Part shown: in pieces, positions 1 through 6,401 of the stretch
Layout of the letters: every line of letters starts with the position of its first letter
Position numbering within the stretch: position 1 is the stretch's first letter
From: a virus
Length of the DNA stretch: 22,756 nt
Virus record (IMG/VR): IMGVR_UViG_3300036780_000408
Location: 1-22,756 of that record
Strand: one strand, 5' to 3'
Translations under genes and position numbers: made by a program
The notes under the pieces: model-generated
What the model saw: the letters and a program-made list of their open reading frames with translations, nothing else
Database searches by the model: none
Told to the model about the DNA's origin: nothing

Positions 1-22
1 TTCGAGGAGCTCCCGTGCAGAC

Positions 23-55
23 AAAAAAAGGCGCGGCCCCCGAAGGAGCCGCGCC
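23..55 (-). terminator. Rho-independent terminator at the end of the minus-strand gene train
   Basis: Read on the minus strand, an 8-bp GC-only stem (GGCGCGGC/GCCGCGCC, plus strand 30-37 and 48-55) with two more inner C-G pairs and a short loop is followed directly by seven T residues (plus-strand A run 23-29). It lies 37 bases past the stop codon of the gene at 92-388, where a terminator for the leftward transcript is expected. No other hairpin in the window has such a clean U-tract. Confidence 0.9.
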
Positions 56-91
56 GGTCGTGATGCGAGAGATCGCGGAAGAGAGCGGCGG

Positions 92-388
92 TCAGGCCGG
101 TTTCGCCGCTGCCTTCGCCTTTTGCGCCAGCGGCACTTTGACGTTCTGCATGTACGCGACGACGAGGGCGATCACACCGCTCACCATGTCGCGTTCGAAT
201 TGCCCGGAAGGGGCCATCGCCTGCATGAGATCGCCCTGCAGCTTCGCGACTTTCGCGGGCTGGCTCAGCGGATTGAGGATGAGATCGGGATTGACCTCGA
301 TCGCCTGGAGGTCGCCGACAAAAATCGGCAGCACGTCCTTGGCGAGGTCGGTTTTGAAGGCGGCGACAAGGCTTTGCAGCACATCCAT
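92..388 (-). CDS. Small phage-type hypothetical protein (98 aa), last gene before the terminator
   Basis: I do not recognise a named family. The 98-residue product is mostly helical in character, with no signal peptide. It has an acidic and hydrophobic N-terminal half, a moderately hydrophobic helix near residues 68-82 (VSGVIALVVAYM) and an Ala/Lys-rich tail. The ATG at 388 is chosen because GGAG sits 7 bases upstream; an in-frame ATG four codons earlier (400) has no Shine-Dalgarno sequence. The open frame continues far upstream, but that part is Arg-rich shadow sequence. Small proteins of this kind are found near the lysis or late end of alphaproteobacterial prophages. Its position between a two-helix membrane protein and a terminator fits a late accessory gene, but no function can be assigned. 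Confidence 0.75.
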   Translation of the reverse strand: MDVLQSLVAAFKTDLAKDVLPIFVGDLQAIEVNPDLILNPLSQPAKVAKLQGDLMQAMAPSGQFERDMVSGVIALVVAYMQNVKVPLAQKAKAAAKPA

Positions 389-426
389 GCAAGACTCCAT
401 TGGAGAAAGCGCGTCGGCAGCGCCGA

Positions 427-795
427 TCACGCGGTGGTGGTTGGACTGGCTTCGGTGACCGCGGCGGCGGACGCAGTGGTCGCGGCATCGCTGAAGTTCG
501 CCGAAGCGGCGGGTGATGCCGAAACAGCGGCGGCTGGCGGCGAGCCCGCGGAGAATGCACCGCCCTCGCCATTGCCCAAAGGCGGCAACACCACCCCGCG
601 CGACGCTGCCCAGGCACGCAATGCGGTTGCCGCCCACAATATGAGGGCCGAATGCGCCAACGCTGTCGTCATATCCATATCGGCGAGATGGGCGCTCCGC
701 CAGCAGCCGAACCAGAAGAGAATGACCTGCGCCAGAATCAGCGACCCGCCGCCGCCATAAGCCATGGCGTGCGACGCCCTCATCGACGACGGCAT
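427..795 (-). CDS. Two-helix small membrane protein (122 aa), holin-like by shape only
   Basis: The product has two hydrophobic segments (about residues 16-33 and 42-64) followed by a low-complexity Ala/Ser/Thr tail of about 50 residues. ATG at 795 is preferred because GGAG lies 8 bases upstream; in-frame ATGs at 783 and 765 are alternatives and give the same membrane segments. Two helices and a disordered tail recall phage holins and accessory membrane proteins, but there is no diagnostic motif and no endolysin gene beside it. The holin idea is therefore only an inference from size and position near the end of the transcript. The gene lies 38 bases upstream of the 98-aa gene and probably shares its transcript. 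Confidence 0.65.
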   Translation of the reverse strand: MPSSMRASHAMAYGGGGSLILAQVILFWFGCWRSAHLADMDMTTALAHSALILWAATALRAWAASRGVVLPPLGNGEGGAFSAGSPPAAAVSASPAASANFSDAATTASAAAVTEASPTTTA

Positions 796-1022
796 CGGTG
801 TGCTCCAAGAGTGAAAGCGGGGATGGCGATGGGCGTACCGCCCGGCGCGAGCAGGGCGCCGAGCCTTGCGAGTGGTGCCCGATGTCGGGTGGAAATGCGT
901 GCGCGGCGCCGACCCTCATCGCAGCTTCGGCTCGGTGTCGCGCGACGCTCAGCGTAGTAGCAGATGGCGGGCCGGCGCTTGCACCCGGGCTTTCACGGCC
1001 AGGGGTGGGCGCCCGTGCCGGG

Positions 1023-1556
1023 TCAGCCCATCGGGCCACCCTTTATGCAGTGGATGACCGCCGCCGCGCTATCGGAAGTCGCCAAATATTGGATGGTGTC
1101 GGGCTTGTCCCAGGCGAGCCCATCGACGGGCGTCGCTGGCGCCGAGCTGCCACCCATCGGCATCCCGTAGCGCCTGATCATCGCTTGCCGGAACGTCGCG
1201 TTTTGCCGAAGATCGGAGAGGCGGTAGGTCACGCAGCCAAGCCCGCCCGATCGGGCGTCGATGAGGAATTCCACCTCGAGGCGGAATTCGCCATCCTGGA
1301 ACGTGCCTTCGGCGACCTTGACGGTGCCCATTGGCGACGGCTTCTCGCGGTCCTTCACCGGCAGCAATTTCATCCCGCCATTGGACGCCTTCACCGCCAC
1401 GTCCGGCGTCATGCCCCACCGCGTGTATTGCCAATCGGCGCGGGCGGAGGCGGGAAGAAGCGTGGCGAGCATACCGGCGGCAAGCGTGAGGCGAAGGACG
1501 GGCAATCGCGCGGCGAGCACCGCACGAGACAACCGGCTGGACTTGTCATTCGACAT
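1023..1556 (-). CDS. Exported protein with Sec signal peptide (177 aa), unknown family
   Basis: ATG at 1556 is preceded by AAAGG at good spacing. The N-terminus has a long basic region (residues 1-26), a hydrophobic core (LTLAAGMLATLLP) and an AxA-type cleavage site near residue 40 before DWQYTRWG, so the mature protein of about 137 residues should be periplasmic. The mature part starts with WQYTRWGMTPD. It carries a Gly/Lys-rich stretch, an EFRLEVEFLID strand and two Cys residues (in GLGCVTYRL and VIHCIKGG) that could form a disulfide. The 'YTRWGMTPDxV' opening occurs in many alphaproteobacterial periplasmic proteins of unknown role, from memory. It is the third exported or membrane cargo type in this prophage and is divergent from the plus-strand gene that starts at 1706. 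Confidence 0.8.
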   Translation of the reverse strand: MSNDKSSRLSRAVLAARLPVLRLTLAAGMLATLLPASARADWQYTRWGMTPDVAVKASNGGMKLLPVKDREKPSPMGTVKVAEGTFQDGEFRLEVEFLIDARSGGLGCVTYRLSDLRQNATFRQAMIRRYGMPMGGSSAPATPVDGLAWDKPDTIQYLATSDSAAAVIHCIKGGPMG

Positions 1557-1705
1557 GACGGCGCCTTTCAAGCTGCGGCTCGCGCGCTGTGCGAGACGGC
1601 CAACGGGCTGAGCCGAGATGTCGGCAGTCGATCAGATCTAAGAGCGCCCAGCCTCCGCCATACGGTGGAGCAGCAATGCCGGCATGAGGCCGGCGCGGCT
1701 GTGTC
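1557..1705. promoter_or_regulatory. Divergent intergenic spacer, likely holding promoters for both flanking genes
   Basis: This 149-bp spacer separates the minus-strand exported protein from the plus-strand membrane protein and is the only divergent gene start in the window, so promoters must lie in or near it. A consensus-like TTGACA occurs on the plus strand at 1706-1711, overlapping the annotated TTG start, but I see no good -10 element 17 bases later. A 6-bp inverted repeat (GCCGGC, 1678-1683 and 1689-1694) is present without a U-tract. Confidence 0.3.
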
Positions 1706-2353
1706 TTGACAGAATCACCGCAACGCAAGATCGTCTCCACAACCGGATGGGATGGCACCTTTGGACGGAAACGGATCGCCGAAAAAGCTGGGGGAGCAGG
1801 CCAAGGCGTCGGCGTCAAGGCCTATGGCGTAGCCTCGGCAACGGTTGACGTGCTGGCCGTGTGGCTGATGAGCGTTCTTTTGATGCTGGTCGTGCCATCC
1901 CTCCCCATCGCCATCGAATTCCTCAAGACCGATACCGTGGGAGCGGCCAGTTATCTCATAACGGCCGCTGTGTTTTCCGCCACTTTTGCGGTGTCGGCGG
2001 AACACAATTTCTTTCGCGTCCTCTATATTCTGGTGTTTGTGACGTCGCTTCTGTTGGTGATGGTCACCTTGAATTCCCAGGTCGCGGTCATAGATCAGGG
2101 ACCAGGTGACCTGCCCGCCGGCTCTTCCCCCGGTTTGACGGCCTCGGCCTGGCGCATGCCCGCGAATTCAAGCGTGCGCGTGATGAGCGCGCGATATTCA
2201 TCCGCGCCGATCTCGAGATCGTCGGGGTCTTCGACCGGCGGCTCGGCGTGGCTCAGCGCCTGGCGCAACACTTCGAAGCCGAACTCCGCCGGGGCGATGT
2301 TCCCGGCGAAAAGCCGACGCAGCTCGCCGAGCTTGAAGCGGCGGATGGCATAG
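1706..2353 (+). CDS. Plus-strand membrane protein, natural part ends near 2095, probably truncated
   Basis: Only residues 1-130 look like a real protein: a basic soluble N-terminus (about 1-44), then hydrophobic segments near residues 46-70, 80-97 and 101-123. The frame then runs 258 bases antisense through the tail chaperone gene, giving a Ser/Arg-rich shadow tail. Residue 130 ends at 2095, exactly where the convergent chaperone gene has its stop codon, which suggests a recombination junction that removed the original 3' end. The start is uncertain: TTG at 1706 lacks a Shine-Dalgarno sequence, and GTG at 1850 or ATG at 1868 are in frame but fall at or inside the first membrane helix. No family recognised. 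It is the only credible plus-strand gene in the window. Confidence 0.5.
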   Translation: MTESPQRKIVSTTGWDGTFGRKRIAEKAGGAGQGVGVKAYGVASATVDVLAVWLMSVLLMLVVPSLPIAIEFLKTDTVGAASYLITAAVFSATFAVSAEHNFFRVLYILVFVTSLLLVMVTLNSQVAVIDQGPGDLPAGSSPGLTASAWRMPANSSVRVMSARYSSAPISRSSGSSTGGSAWLSAWRNTSKPNSAGAMFPAKSRRSSPSLKRRMA

Positions 2354-2391
2354 TTGCGGCCGCCGATCGAGAGAGTGAGACGTTCCGTCAT
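2095..2391 (-). CDS. Phage tail assembly chaperone, gpG-like (98 aa)
   Basis: The protein (SIGGRNYAIRRFKLGELRRL...FEVLRQALSHAEPPV) has the opening typical of tail tube chaperones: a short beta-rich start followed by helices acting on a small globular domain. This family keeps tape-measure and tube subunits assembly-competent in long-tailed phages. It directly follows the tail tube gene with a TGATG overlap at 2389-2393, the usual arrangement. A GTG one codon upstream is an alternative start. In most siphophages a programmed frameshift extension and the tape-measure gene come next; neither is present here, and the gene instead meets the convergent membrane-protein gene. Family assignment rests on position, size and sequence style. 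Confidence 0.75.
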   Translation of the reverse strand: MTERLTLSIGGRNYAIRRFKLGELRRLFAGNIAPAEFGFEVLRQALSHAEPPVEDPDDLEIGADEYRALITRTLEFAGMRQAEAVKPGEEPAGRSPGP

Positions 2392-3128
2392 CACGACGCC
2401 TCCGCGAAGCTCCAGTTCATGACATTACCGGCGGCGTTGGCGAAGACATCGAAATCCATCTCGGGGACGACGAAATCCTCGAGCTTTGTCGAATAGGCGA
2501 GCTTCGAGGCGACGCAGTTGAAGAGCTTCACATTGACCGGCTTGCCCTGGTATGTCCCGCCGTAGAGCTGCGCCTGGAAAGTGGGCGTGGTGCCGAGCAG
2601 CTGGTTATTGACGGCGTTCTGCTCAGCCGAAGTGCTTGTCTGCGTGAAGGTGTAGGAGATCAGCACCGCCTTGCCATTGTCGCCCGTGTTGAAGGAATAG
2701 ACGCCGGCGGCGACGCTGTACTGTCCCGAAGCGGGCGCGCTCGCGACTTTGGTGAAAGGCAGTCCCGTCGCGGCGTTGACGACGCCGTAATCATCGACGA
2801 AGGTCGCAGCGTTCGCCACCGTGACGGCGCCGGTCGCAATCGTGCCGGCTTCGCCGAAGGATGTCGCGAGCTGGCCCGAGGCGAGCGTCTGGCCGAAAAA
2901 CAGGTTGTTGAAGGCGAGGCCGGAGATCTGCGCCATCTTCGCCTTTCCCGTGATCTTGCCCGCGCCGCGCGCGACGGCGACCGGGAATTGGAACTGCCCG
3001 GTCAGCGTCTTGGTGGTGAAGCTCACATCGAGCTGCACGTCTTGAATGAGGCCGAAATTTCCTGGCGTCGCGTTGGCGACGTCGGTGCGCGAGCCCAGCA
3101 GCACGCCGGAGCCAAACTGAAAGATCAT
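2391..3128 (-). CDS. Phage major tail tube protein (245 aa)
   Basis: The beta-rich sequence opens with MIFQFGSGVLLGSRTDVANATPG and NFGLIQDVQLDVSF and ends in a VPEMDFDVFANAAGNVMNWSFAEAS strand. This is the pattern of siphophage tail tube subunits, which polymerise into the tail lumen (gpV-like fold). A strong Shine-Dalgarno (GAGGAG) precedes ATG at 3128. Residues about 60-170 contain an Ala/Thr/Ser-rich stretch that may be a surface loop or Ig-like insertion. The upstream neighbour is a 61-aa small protein ending 3 bases before this start, and the tail chaperone overlaps its stop codon. The order small protein, tube, chaperone supports the call independently of homology. Confidence 0.88.
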   Translation of the reverse strand: MIFQFGSGVLLGSRTDVANATPGNFGLIQDVQLDVSFTTKTLTGQFQFPVAVARGAGKITGKAKMAQISGLAFNNLFFGQTLASGQLATSFGEAGTIATGAVTVANAATFVDDYGVVNAATGLPFTKVASAPASGQYSVAAGVYSFNTGDNGKAVLISYTFTQTSTSAEQNAVNNQLLGTTPTFQAQLYGGTYQGKPVNVKLFNCVASKLAYSTKLEDFVVPEMDFDVFANAAGNVMNWSFAEAS

Positions 3129-3131
3129 GGG

Positions 3132-3317
3132 TCAAATCTCCTCGCTGAAGCGCCGCTTAAGATCTTCCTTGGCGGCAAAAGCATGGTTCCATGCAGTGGT
3201 GTCGGGGGCGACCGGACTGCCGGGAAAATGGTCGGACCACCAAGCGTCGACGAATGCGGCGACATCGCCAGCGCTGAGCACGCGCGCAGACCGCTGCGGC
3301 GCGGAAGGCGCATCCAT
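3132..3317 (-). CDS. Small conserved-type phage protein upstream of tail tube (61 aa)
   Basis: ATG at 3317 has GGAG 7 bases upstream, and the gene ends 3 bases before the tail tube start, so the two are probably co-translated. The sequence is acidic at the centre and aromatic-rich (DAWWSDHFPGSP, AWNHAFAAKEDLKRRF), with no membrane segment. The compact Trp/His/Phe pattern looks like a genuine folded small protein and not a shadow frame. I do not know a function. Its place inside the tail operon suggests a role in tail assembly or simply a carried small gene. Confidence 0.7.
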   Translation of the reverse strand: MDAPSAPQRSARVLSAGDVAAFVDAWWSDHFPGSPVAPDTTAWNHAFAAKEDLKRRFSEEI

Positions 3318-3374
3318 GGCTCGTCTCCGTATCAGTTAGGTGAGGAATCGCTGCGCCGCGGATCGGGCGCGAAG

Positions 3375-3974
3375 CTAGTTGCTGATCGCGACGATGTAGA
3401 AATTGTCGCCGATCGGCGCGATGAACCCGACGCCGTATTCGAGCGGCGTATCGGCGATCTTAGCCTTCCAATCGGCCGACCACTCGGCCTGCGGACGTGC
3501 GATCTCACCGCTCTCGTCATAGACGAGAAGATGCCAATTGCTGATGCCGGCCCAGCCATCCTCCGAGAGCACAAAGACCTTGGTGCGCGCGCCGCGATCC
3601 GCCGGCATCGCGGCGATCTCCGCGAGATAGCGGCCGCGATTCATCCGATAGTCGAGATATTCGCCGGCGACCATGGTGCCGTCATGAAAGACGCGGTAGT
3701 TCGCGAGCGAGATCGCCAGCGACAGCGGCAGCATGGCGAATGCCGCGGCCCGCGCGTACCGTTTCACGATGGCGGACCAGATAGCAAGGCCCAGCCCGAT
3801 CACCGCCGCGACATACCATGCGGCGACGATGAGAAGATCACCCCACGTATCGTCGGGCTCGGAGGCCCAGTACAGCACCGTCGCCAGCGGGAAGGCGAGC
3901 GCGCATATGATGCCCACGAGGCACGAGAGCGGCCACGACACGCGGCGCCGATCGACCAGACCTTCGCCCGTCAT
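3375..3974 (-). CDS. Membrane protein D (199 aa), distant fourth member of the tandem array
   Basis: Three hydrophobic segments lie at about residues 15-36, 47-70 and 76-92, followed by a soluble domain of about 105 residues. The C-domain carries DGWAGISNWHLLVYDESGEIARP, which aligns with WDGFLSQWWGVVYDAADEFAKRP of its neighbours, so I treat it as a distant homolog. It lacks all four C-terminal cysteines of the other three. ATG at 3974 overlaps the stop of the preceding gene by 4 bases (ATGA), showing translational coupling; a TTG two codons upstream is the alternative. With KR residues between segments 2 and 3, the C-domain should be periplasmic. Proposed role, by context only: immunity or accessory protein for the toxin-like gene at 6096-6395. 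Confidence 0.8.
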   Translation of the reverse strand: MTGEGLVDRRRVSWPLSCLVGIICALAFPLATVLYWASEPDDTWGDLLIVAAWYVAAVIGLGLAIWSAIVKRYARAAAFAMLPLSLAISLANYRVFHDGTMVAGEYLDYRMNRGRYLAEIAAMPADRGARTKVFVLSEDGWAGISNWHLLVYDESGEIARPQAEWSADWKAKIADTPLEYGVGFIAPIGDNFYIVAISN

Positions 3975-4618
3975 TGGCAATAGCCGAAGGTACCGGCGCC
4001 GACATAGTAGTGATTGCCGACACTAAGCGAGGTGCTGGAGCAGGAAAGAGACTTGCCGATCGGGTGGCGCTTCGATTCAGCCGATCGTTCGCGCGGCGGC
4101 TTCGAGAACTCGTCACTGGCGTCGTAGACGACGCCCTCCCAATTCTCGAGAAAGCTATCCCAGACAAAGATGATGATCATCGGATCGTCGCACTGCCAAT
4201 CGGCGACAGTAATGTCTTGTGATTTGATGTCCTCGGGATCGCATTTGCCGGCCTTGGCGCGCGTTACAACCGCGTCGAAAGCCGCTTTGTTCGTGGCAAA
4301 ATGAAGCACCTCGCTGACATGCTGACCCAGAATCGCGACCGTCGCCGCGAAGGCGAGAACTCCCATCCATGCGAGACCCATGAGGTATCGACGCCTGAAG
4401 ATGGTCTTCAATGCCATGACCAATGCCGCGATCGATATGACGAGCGCGAATAAGGTCACCGGCCCCAAGAACAGCAGCGCCAGCCAGAAGACATGAGCAG
4501 CGATGACGAGGAGGCCGGCCAAGATCAAGCCGATTGCACACAGCGCCACAAAGCTGCGCACGGCACGGTGCTGCTCGGCGGATATGGGCACTTTCTTGGA
4601 GACGGGAGTGTTGCTCAC
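3971..4618 (-). CDS. Membrane protein C (215 aa), tandem array paralog
   Basis: Three membrane segments (about residues 21-42, 45-70 and 79-98) are followed by a C-terminal domain of about 115 residues. That domain contains the shared motifs AKAGKC, WxCDDPxxIxFxWDxF, GVVYDAxDEFxKxP and LSCSxxSxxVGxHYY. Four C-domain cysteines (126, 143, 193, 214) match those in proteins A and B. The positive RRRY after segment 2 predicts a periplasmic C-domain, where two disulfides could form. GTG at 4618 is chosen because it lies 1 base past the upstream stop and keeps the natural N-terminus; the longer open frame upstream is Arg/Ser-rich shadow. Function unknown; probably part of an immunity-like or envelope-protective set. 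Confidence 0.85.
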   Translation of the reverse strand: MSNTPVSKKVPISAEQHRAVRSFVALCAIGLILAGLLVIAAHVFWLALLFLGPVTLFALVISIAALVMALKTIFRRRYLMGLAWMGVLAFAATVAILGQHVSEVLHFATNKAAFDAVVTRAKAGKCDPEDIKSQDITVADWQCDDPMIIIFVWDSFLENWEGVVYDASDEFSKPPRERSAESKRHPIGKSLSCSSTSLSVGNHYYVGAGTFGYCQ

Positions 4619-4619
4619 G

Positions 4620-5267
4620 TCACTGGCAACCCTCTGGTCCGCTGGCAAAGCTCCCGCTGCCGATATAATAGTGGTTGCCCACGCCGAACGACGCCCAGGA
4701 GCAGGAGAGAAGGTCGCCAATTTCACGGCTCTTCCACGCCGCCGCTCGCGTGCGCGGACGCTTCGCGAACTCGTCGGCGGCGTCGTAGACGACGCCCCAC
4801 CACTGCGAAAGGAATCCGTCCCAGGGGAAAACGATGGTGATGGGATCATCGCAGTCCCAGCTATCGACAGCGACGCTTCGTGCCTTGAAGTCCTCGGCTG
4901 TGCATTTCCCGGCCTTGGCACTCGCCACGACAGCATCGTAAGCCGCCTTGTGCCAAACGAAGTAAATCGCGTCACCGGCGCGCGAACCGAGCATGGCGAT
5001 CGCGACCGCGAGAACGGGAAATCCCGACCATGCGAGGCCCTGGAGGTATCGGCGCTTGATCATTCTTCTGACGGCGACAACCACGGCCGCGATGGGCACC
5101 ACCAGTGCCCAAGTCGCCGCGAAGAAAAAGAGTGGCGACGTTACGACCAAGAAAGCCCACGCCATTTCCCACGGAGCGATCGCGGCACAGACAAGGCCGG
5201 TGATGATCAGCCATCCGACGCACAGCGCCAAAAAAACACGCGATGGGTCGGGCCCTTCAGGAGGCAT
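4620..5267 (-). CDS. Membrane protein B (215 aa), tandem array paralog
   Basis: Membrane segments lie at about residues 11-31, 36-66 (possibly one long or two shorter) and 77-94, with RRMIKRRY between the last two, so the C-domain is predicted to be periplasmic. The C-domain is nearly the same as that of protein A in the middle (VAVDSWDCDDPITIVFPWDG onward) and keeps the four cysteines at 122, 139, 189 and 214. ATG at 5267 is preferred over GTG at 5285 because AAGGA sits 8 bases upstream of it. An 86-bp block is identical at the DNA level to protein A although the flanks differ. The next gene, C, starts 1 base after this stop. No named family recognised. Confidence 0.87.
   Translation of the reverse strand: MPPEGPDPSRVFLALCVGWLIITGLVCAAIAPWEMAWAFLVVTSPLFFFAATWALVVPIAAVVVAVRRMIKRRYLQGLAWSGFPVLAVAIAMLGSRAGDAIYFVWHKAAYDAVVASAKAGKCTAEDFKARSVAVDSWDCDDPITIVFPWDGFLSQWWGVVYDAADEFAKRPRTRAAAWKSREIGDLLSCSWASFGVGNHYYIGSGSFASGPEGCQ
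4789..4874. repeat. 86-bp perfect direct repeat, copy in gene B (other copy 5557-5642)
   Basis: The 86 bases here match 5557-5642 without a mismatch, including all synonymous positions, whereas sequence just outside is clearly diverged. The block encodes the SWDCDDP-to-GVV core of paralogs B and A. Perfect identity inside diverged genes points to recent gene conversion or recombination. Confidence 0.93.
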
Positions 5268-5387
5268 GAGCGCAATCCTTGCCACGGCATTGCACCGGTG
5301 CGGCCGGAGACAGCGAGCTTGCTTTCTGGGTCATCACGGTCTCCCTGCCAGATCATGCGTCGAAGTCGCTCATCCGCGTACTCGGCC

Positions 5388-6032
5388 TCAATCGCAGCCG
5401 TTAGGACCTGTGCCGTAGTCGCCATAGGCGATGTAGTAGTGATGGCCCACGCCGAACGACGCCCAGGAGCAGGACAGAAATTCGCCACTACGACGGTGAG
5501 TCCACGTCGCTATCCGCTTTCGCGGCCGCTTCGCGAACTCGTCCGCAGCGTCGTAAACGACGCCCCACCACTGCGAAAGGAATCCGTCCCAGGGGAAAAC
5601 GATGGTGATGGGATCATCGCAGTCCCAGCTATCGACAGCGACACCCCGTGCTTTGAGGTCCTGCCCCGAGCACTTCCCCGCCTTGGCGCTCGCGACGACC
5701 GCATCGTAAGTCGATTTGTACCAGGCGAACCGCAGCGCATCGCCAACCCGCCAGCCGGCAATCTCCATCAGCGCAGCGAGAACGGGAACGCAGAGCCAAG
5801 CGAGACCGATGAGATGGCGGTGGCTGAACAATCTCCTCGCGGCAACAATCATCGCCACCAGCGACACCGTCAGCCAGGCAAGCCAGAGCCAAACCGCTGT
5901 GAAAGTGAATCCCCTGAAAGGCACCCAATCCAGACCCGACGCGGCGAACGCCGCGGCAAGACCGGCGGCTACCGAGCAGACGGCACTCACCGCGACAAAA
6001 ATAGGAGAGGCGCCGGGCCTACCAGGGGACAT
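5388..6032 (-). CDS. Membrane protein A (214 aa), first of the tandem array
   Basis: Hydrophobic segments lie at about residues 11-33, 42-66 and 73-92, with ARRLFSHRH between the second and third, giving an N-in, C-out prediction. The C-terminal domain has cysteines at 121, 138, 188 and 213 and the shared motifs AKAGKC, SWDCDDPITIVFPWDG, GVVYDAADEFAKRP and LSCSWASFGVG. ATG at 6032 has no clear Shine-Dalgarno sequence. It begins 63 bases after the toxin-44-like gene ends, making it the first gene behind that candidate toxin. Multiple paralogous immunity genes behind one toxin are common in polymorphic toxin loci, which motivates the immunity idea; no known immunity family is recognised. Confidence 0.86.
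   Translation of the reverse strand: MSPGRPGASPIFVAVSAVCSVAAGLAAAFAASGLDWVPFRGFTFTAVWLWLAWLTVSLVAMIVAARRLFSHRHLIGLAWLCVPVLAALMEIAGWRVGDALRFAWYKSTYDAVVASAKAGKCSGQDLKARGVAVDSWDCDDPITIVFPWDGFLSQWWGVVYDAADEFAKRPRKRIATWTHRRSGEFLSCSWASFGVGHHYYIAYGDYGTGPNGCD
5557..5642. repeat. 86-bp perfect direct repeat, copy in gene A (other copy 4789-4874)
   Basis: This is the partner of the block at 4789-4874, 768 bases away and in the same orientation, identical over its whole length. A shorter near-identical block also links the two 3' ends (GCCCACGCCGAACGACGCCC, around 5443 and 4676). Confidence 0.93.
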
Positions 6033-6095
6033 GCACGCAATAGCAGCTGAATCATTGCGTCATTTCTACCGTCAGGATTGCGGCGGTTTAGTGAT

Positions 6096-6395
6096 TCACG
6101 GAGCGATCTTGCCCGTCATGTAGTCGTCGTACCCCTTCTTGATCAGGGGGACCGTGACCGGGTTGGCTCCCAAAAGGCGCAGCGACCTTTCGCCGTGATT
6201 GGCAATCGCCGCTCCGACCAAGGTCTCTGGCCAGGAAAGCCCCGCTGCCGCGGCGACAACGCCATAATTGTAATTGCCGATGTCGACATAGTCTCGATTG
6301 TAATCGTCGGTACTGCCGCCATAGATCACTTGGTAATCCACCGGACCACCGCGAGGAAATAGGGCGCGCGTGCAGGCGGCGGAATACGGGCACAC
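6096..6395 (-). CDS. Toxin-44-like domain protein (99 aa), candidate polymorphic toxin
   Basis: Residues 38-45 read DIGNYNYG, followed by VVAAAAGLSWPETLVGAA and, near the end, PLIKKGYDDYMTG. From memory, this order (a GN-x-NYG motif, an Ala-rich helix, then a GYxYY-like end) resembles the 'bacterial toxin 44' domain of polymorphic toxins, a predicted RNase family. The match is by eye and needs a profile search. GTG at 6395 is the first start codon after the tail gene's stop; no Shine-Dalgarno sequence is visible, so translation may depend on coupling to or readthrough from the tail gene, which is in the same frame. The protein has no signal peptide. Four membrane-protein genes follow. An alternative is that it is the cut-off C-terminal domain of a former tail fusion. 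Confidence 0.6.
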   Translation of the reverse strand: MCPYSAACTRALFPRGGPVDYQVIYGGSTDDYNRDYVDIGNYNYGVVAAAAGLSWPETLVGAAIANHGERSLRLLGANPVTVPLIKKGYDDYMTGKIAP

Positions 6396-6401
6396 GCAGC
6401 A

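Noticed and set aside
796-1022. Possible extra gene in the 227-bp gap
   Set aside because: No frame has a start with Shine-Dalgarno or natural composition; nothing recognised.
1678-1694. Inverted repeat GCCGGC with 5-base loop
   Set aside because: Stem of only 6 bp, no U-tract, expected by chance at this GC content.
5207-5450. Possible small gene between membrane proteins A and B on the minus strand
   Set aside because: A stretch (AAIEAEYADERLRRMIWQG) looks plausible, but third-position G/C is low and the rest is a shadow of B, so I did not call it.
4503-6050. Long plus-strand open frame of 515 codons across the membrane-protein array
   Set aside because: It is antisense to three genes with clear membrane segments and paralogy. 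Its product is Arg/Gly/Pro-rich without natural pattern.
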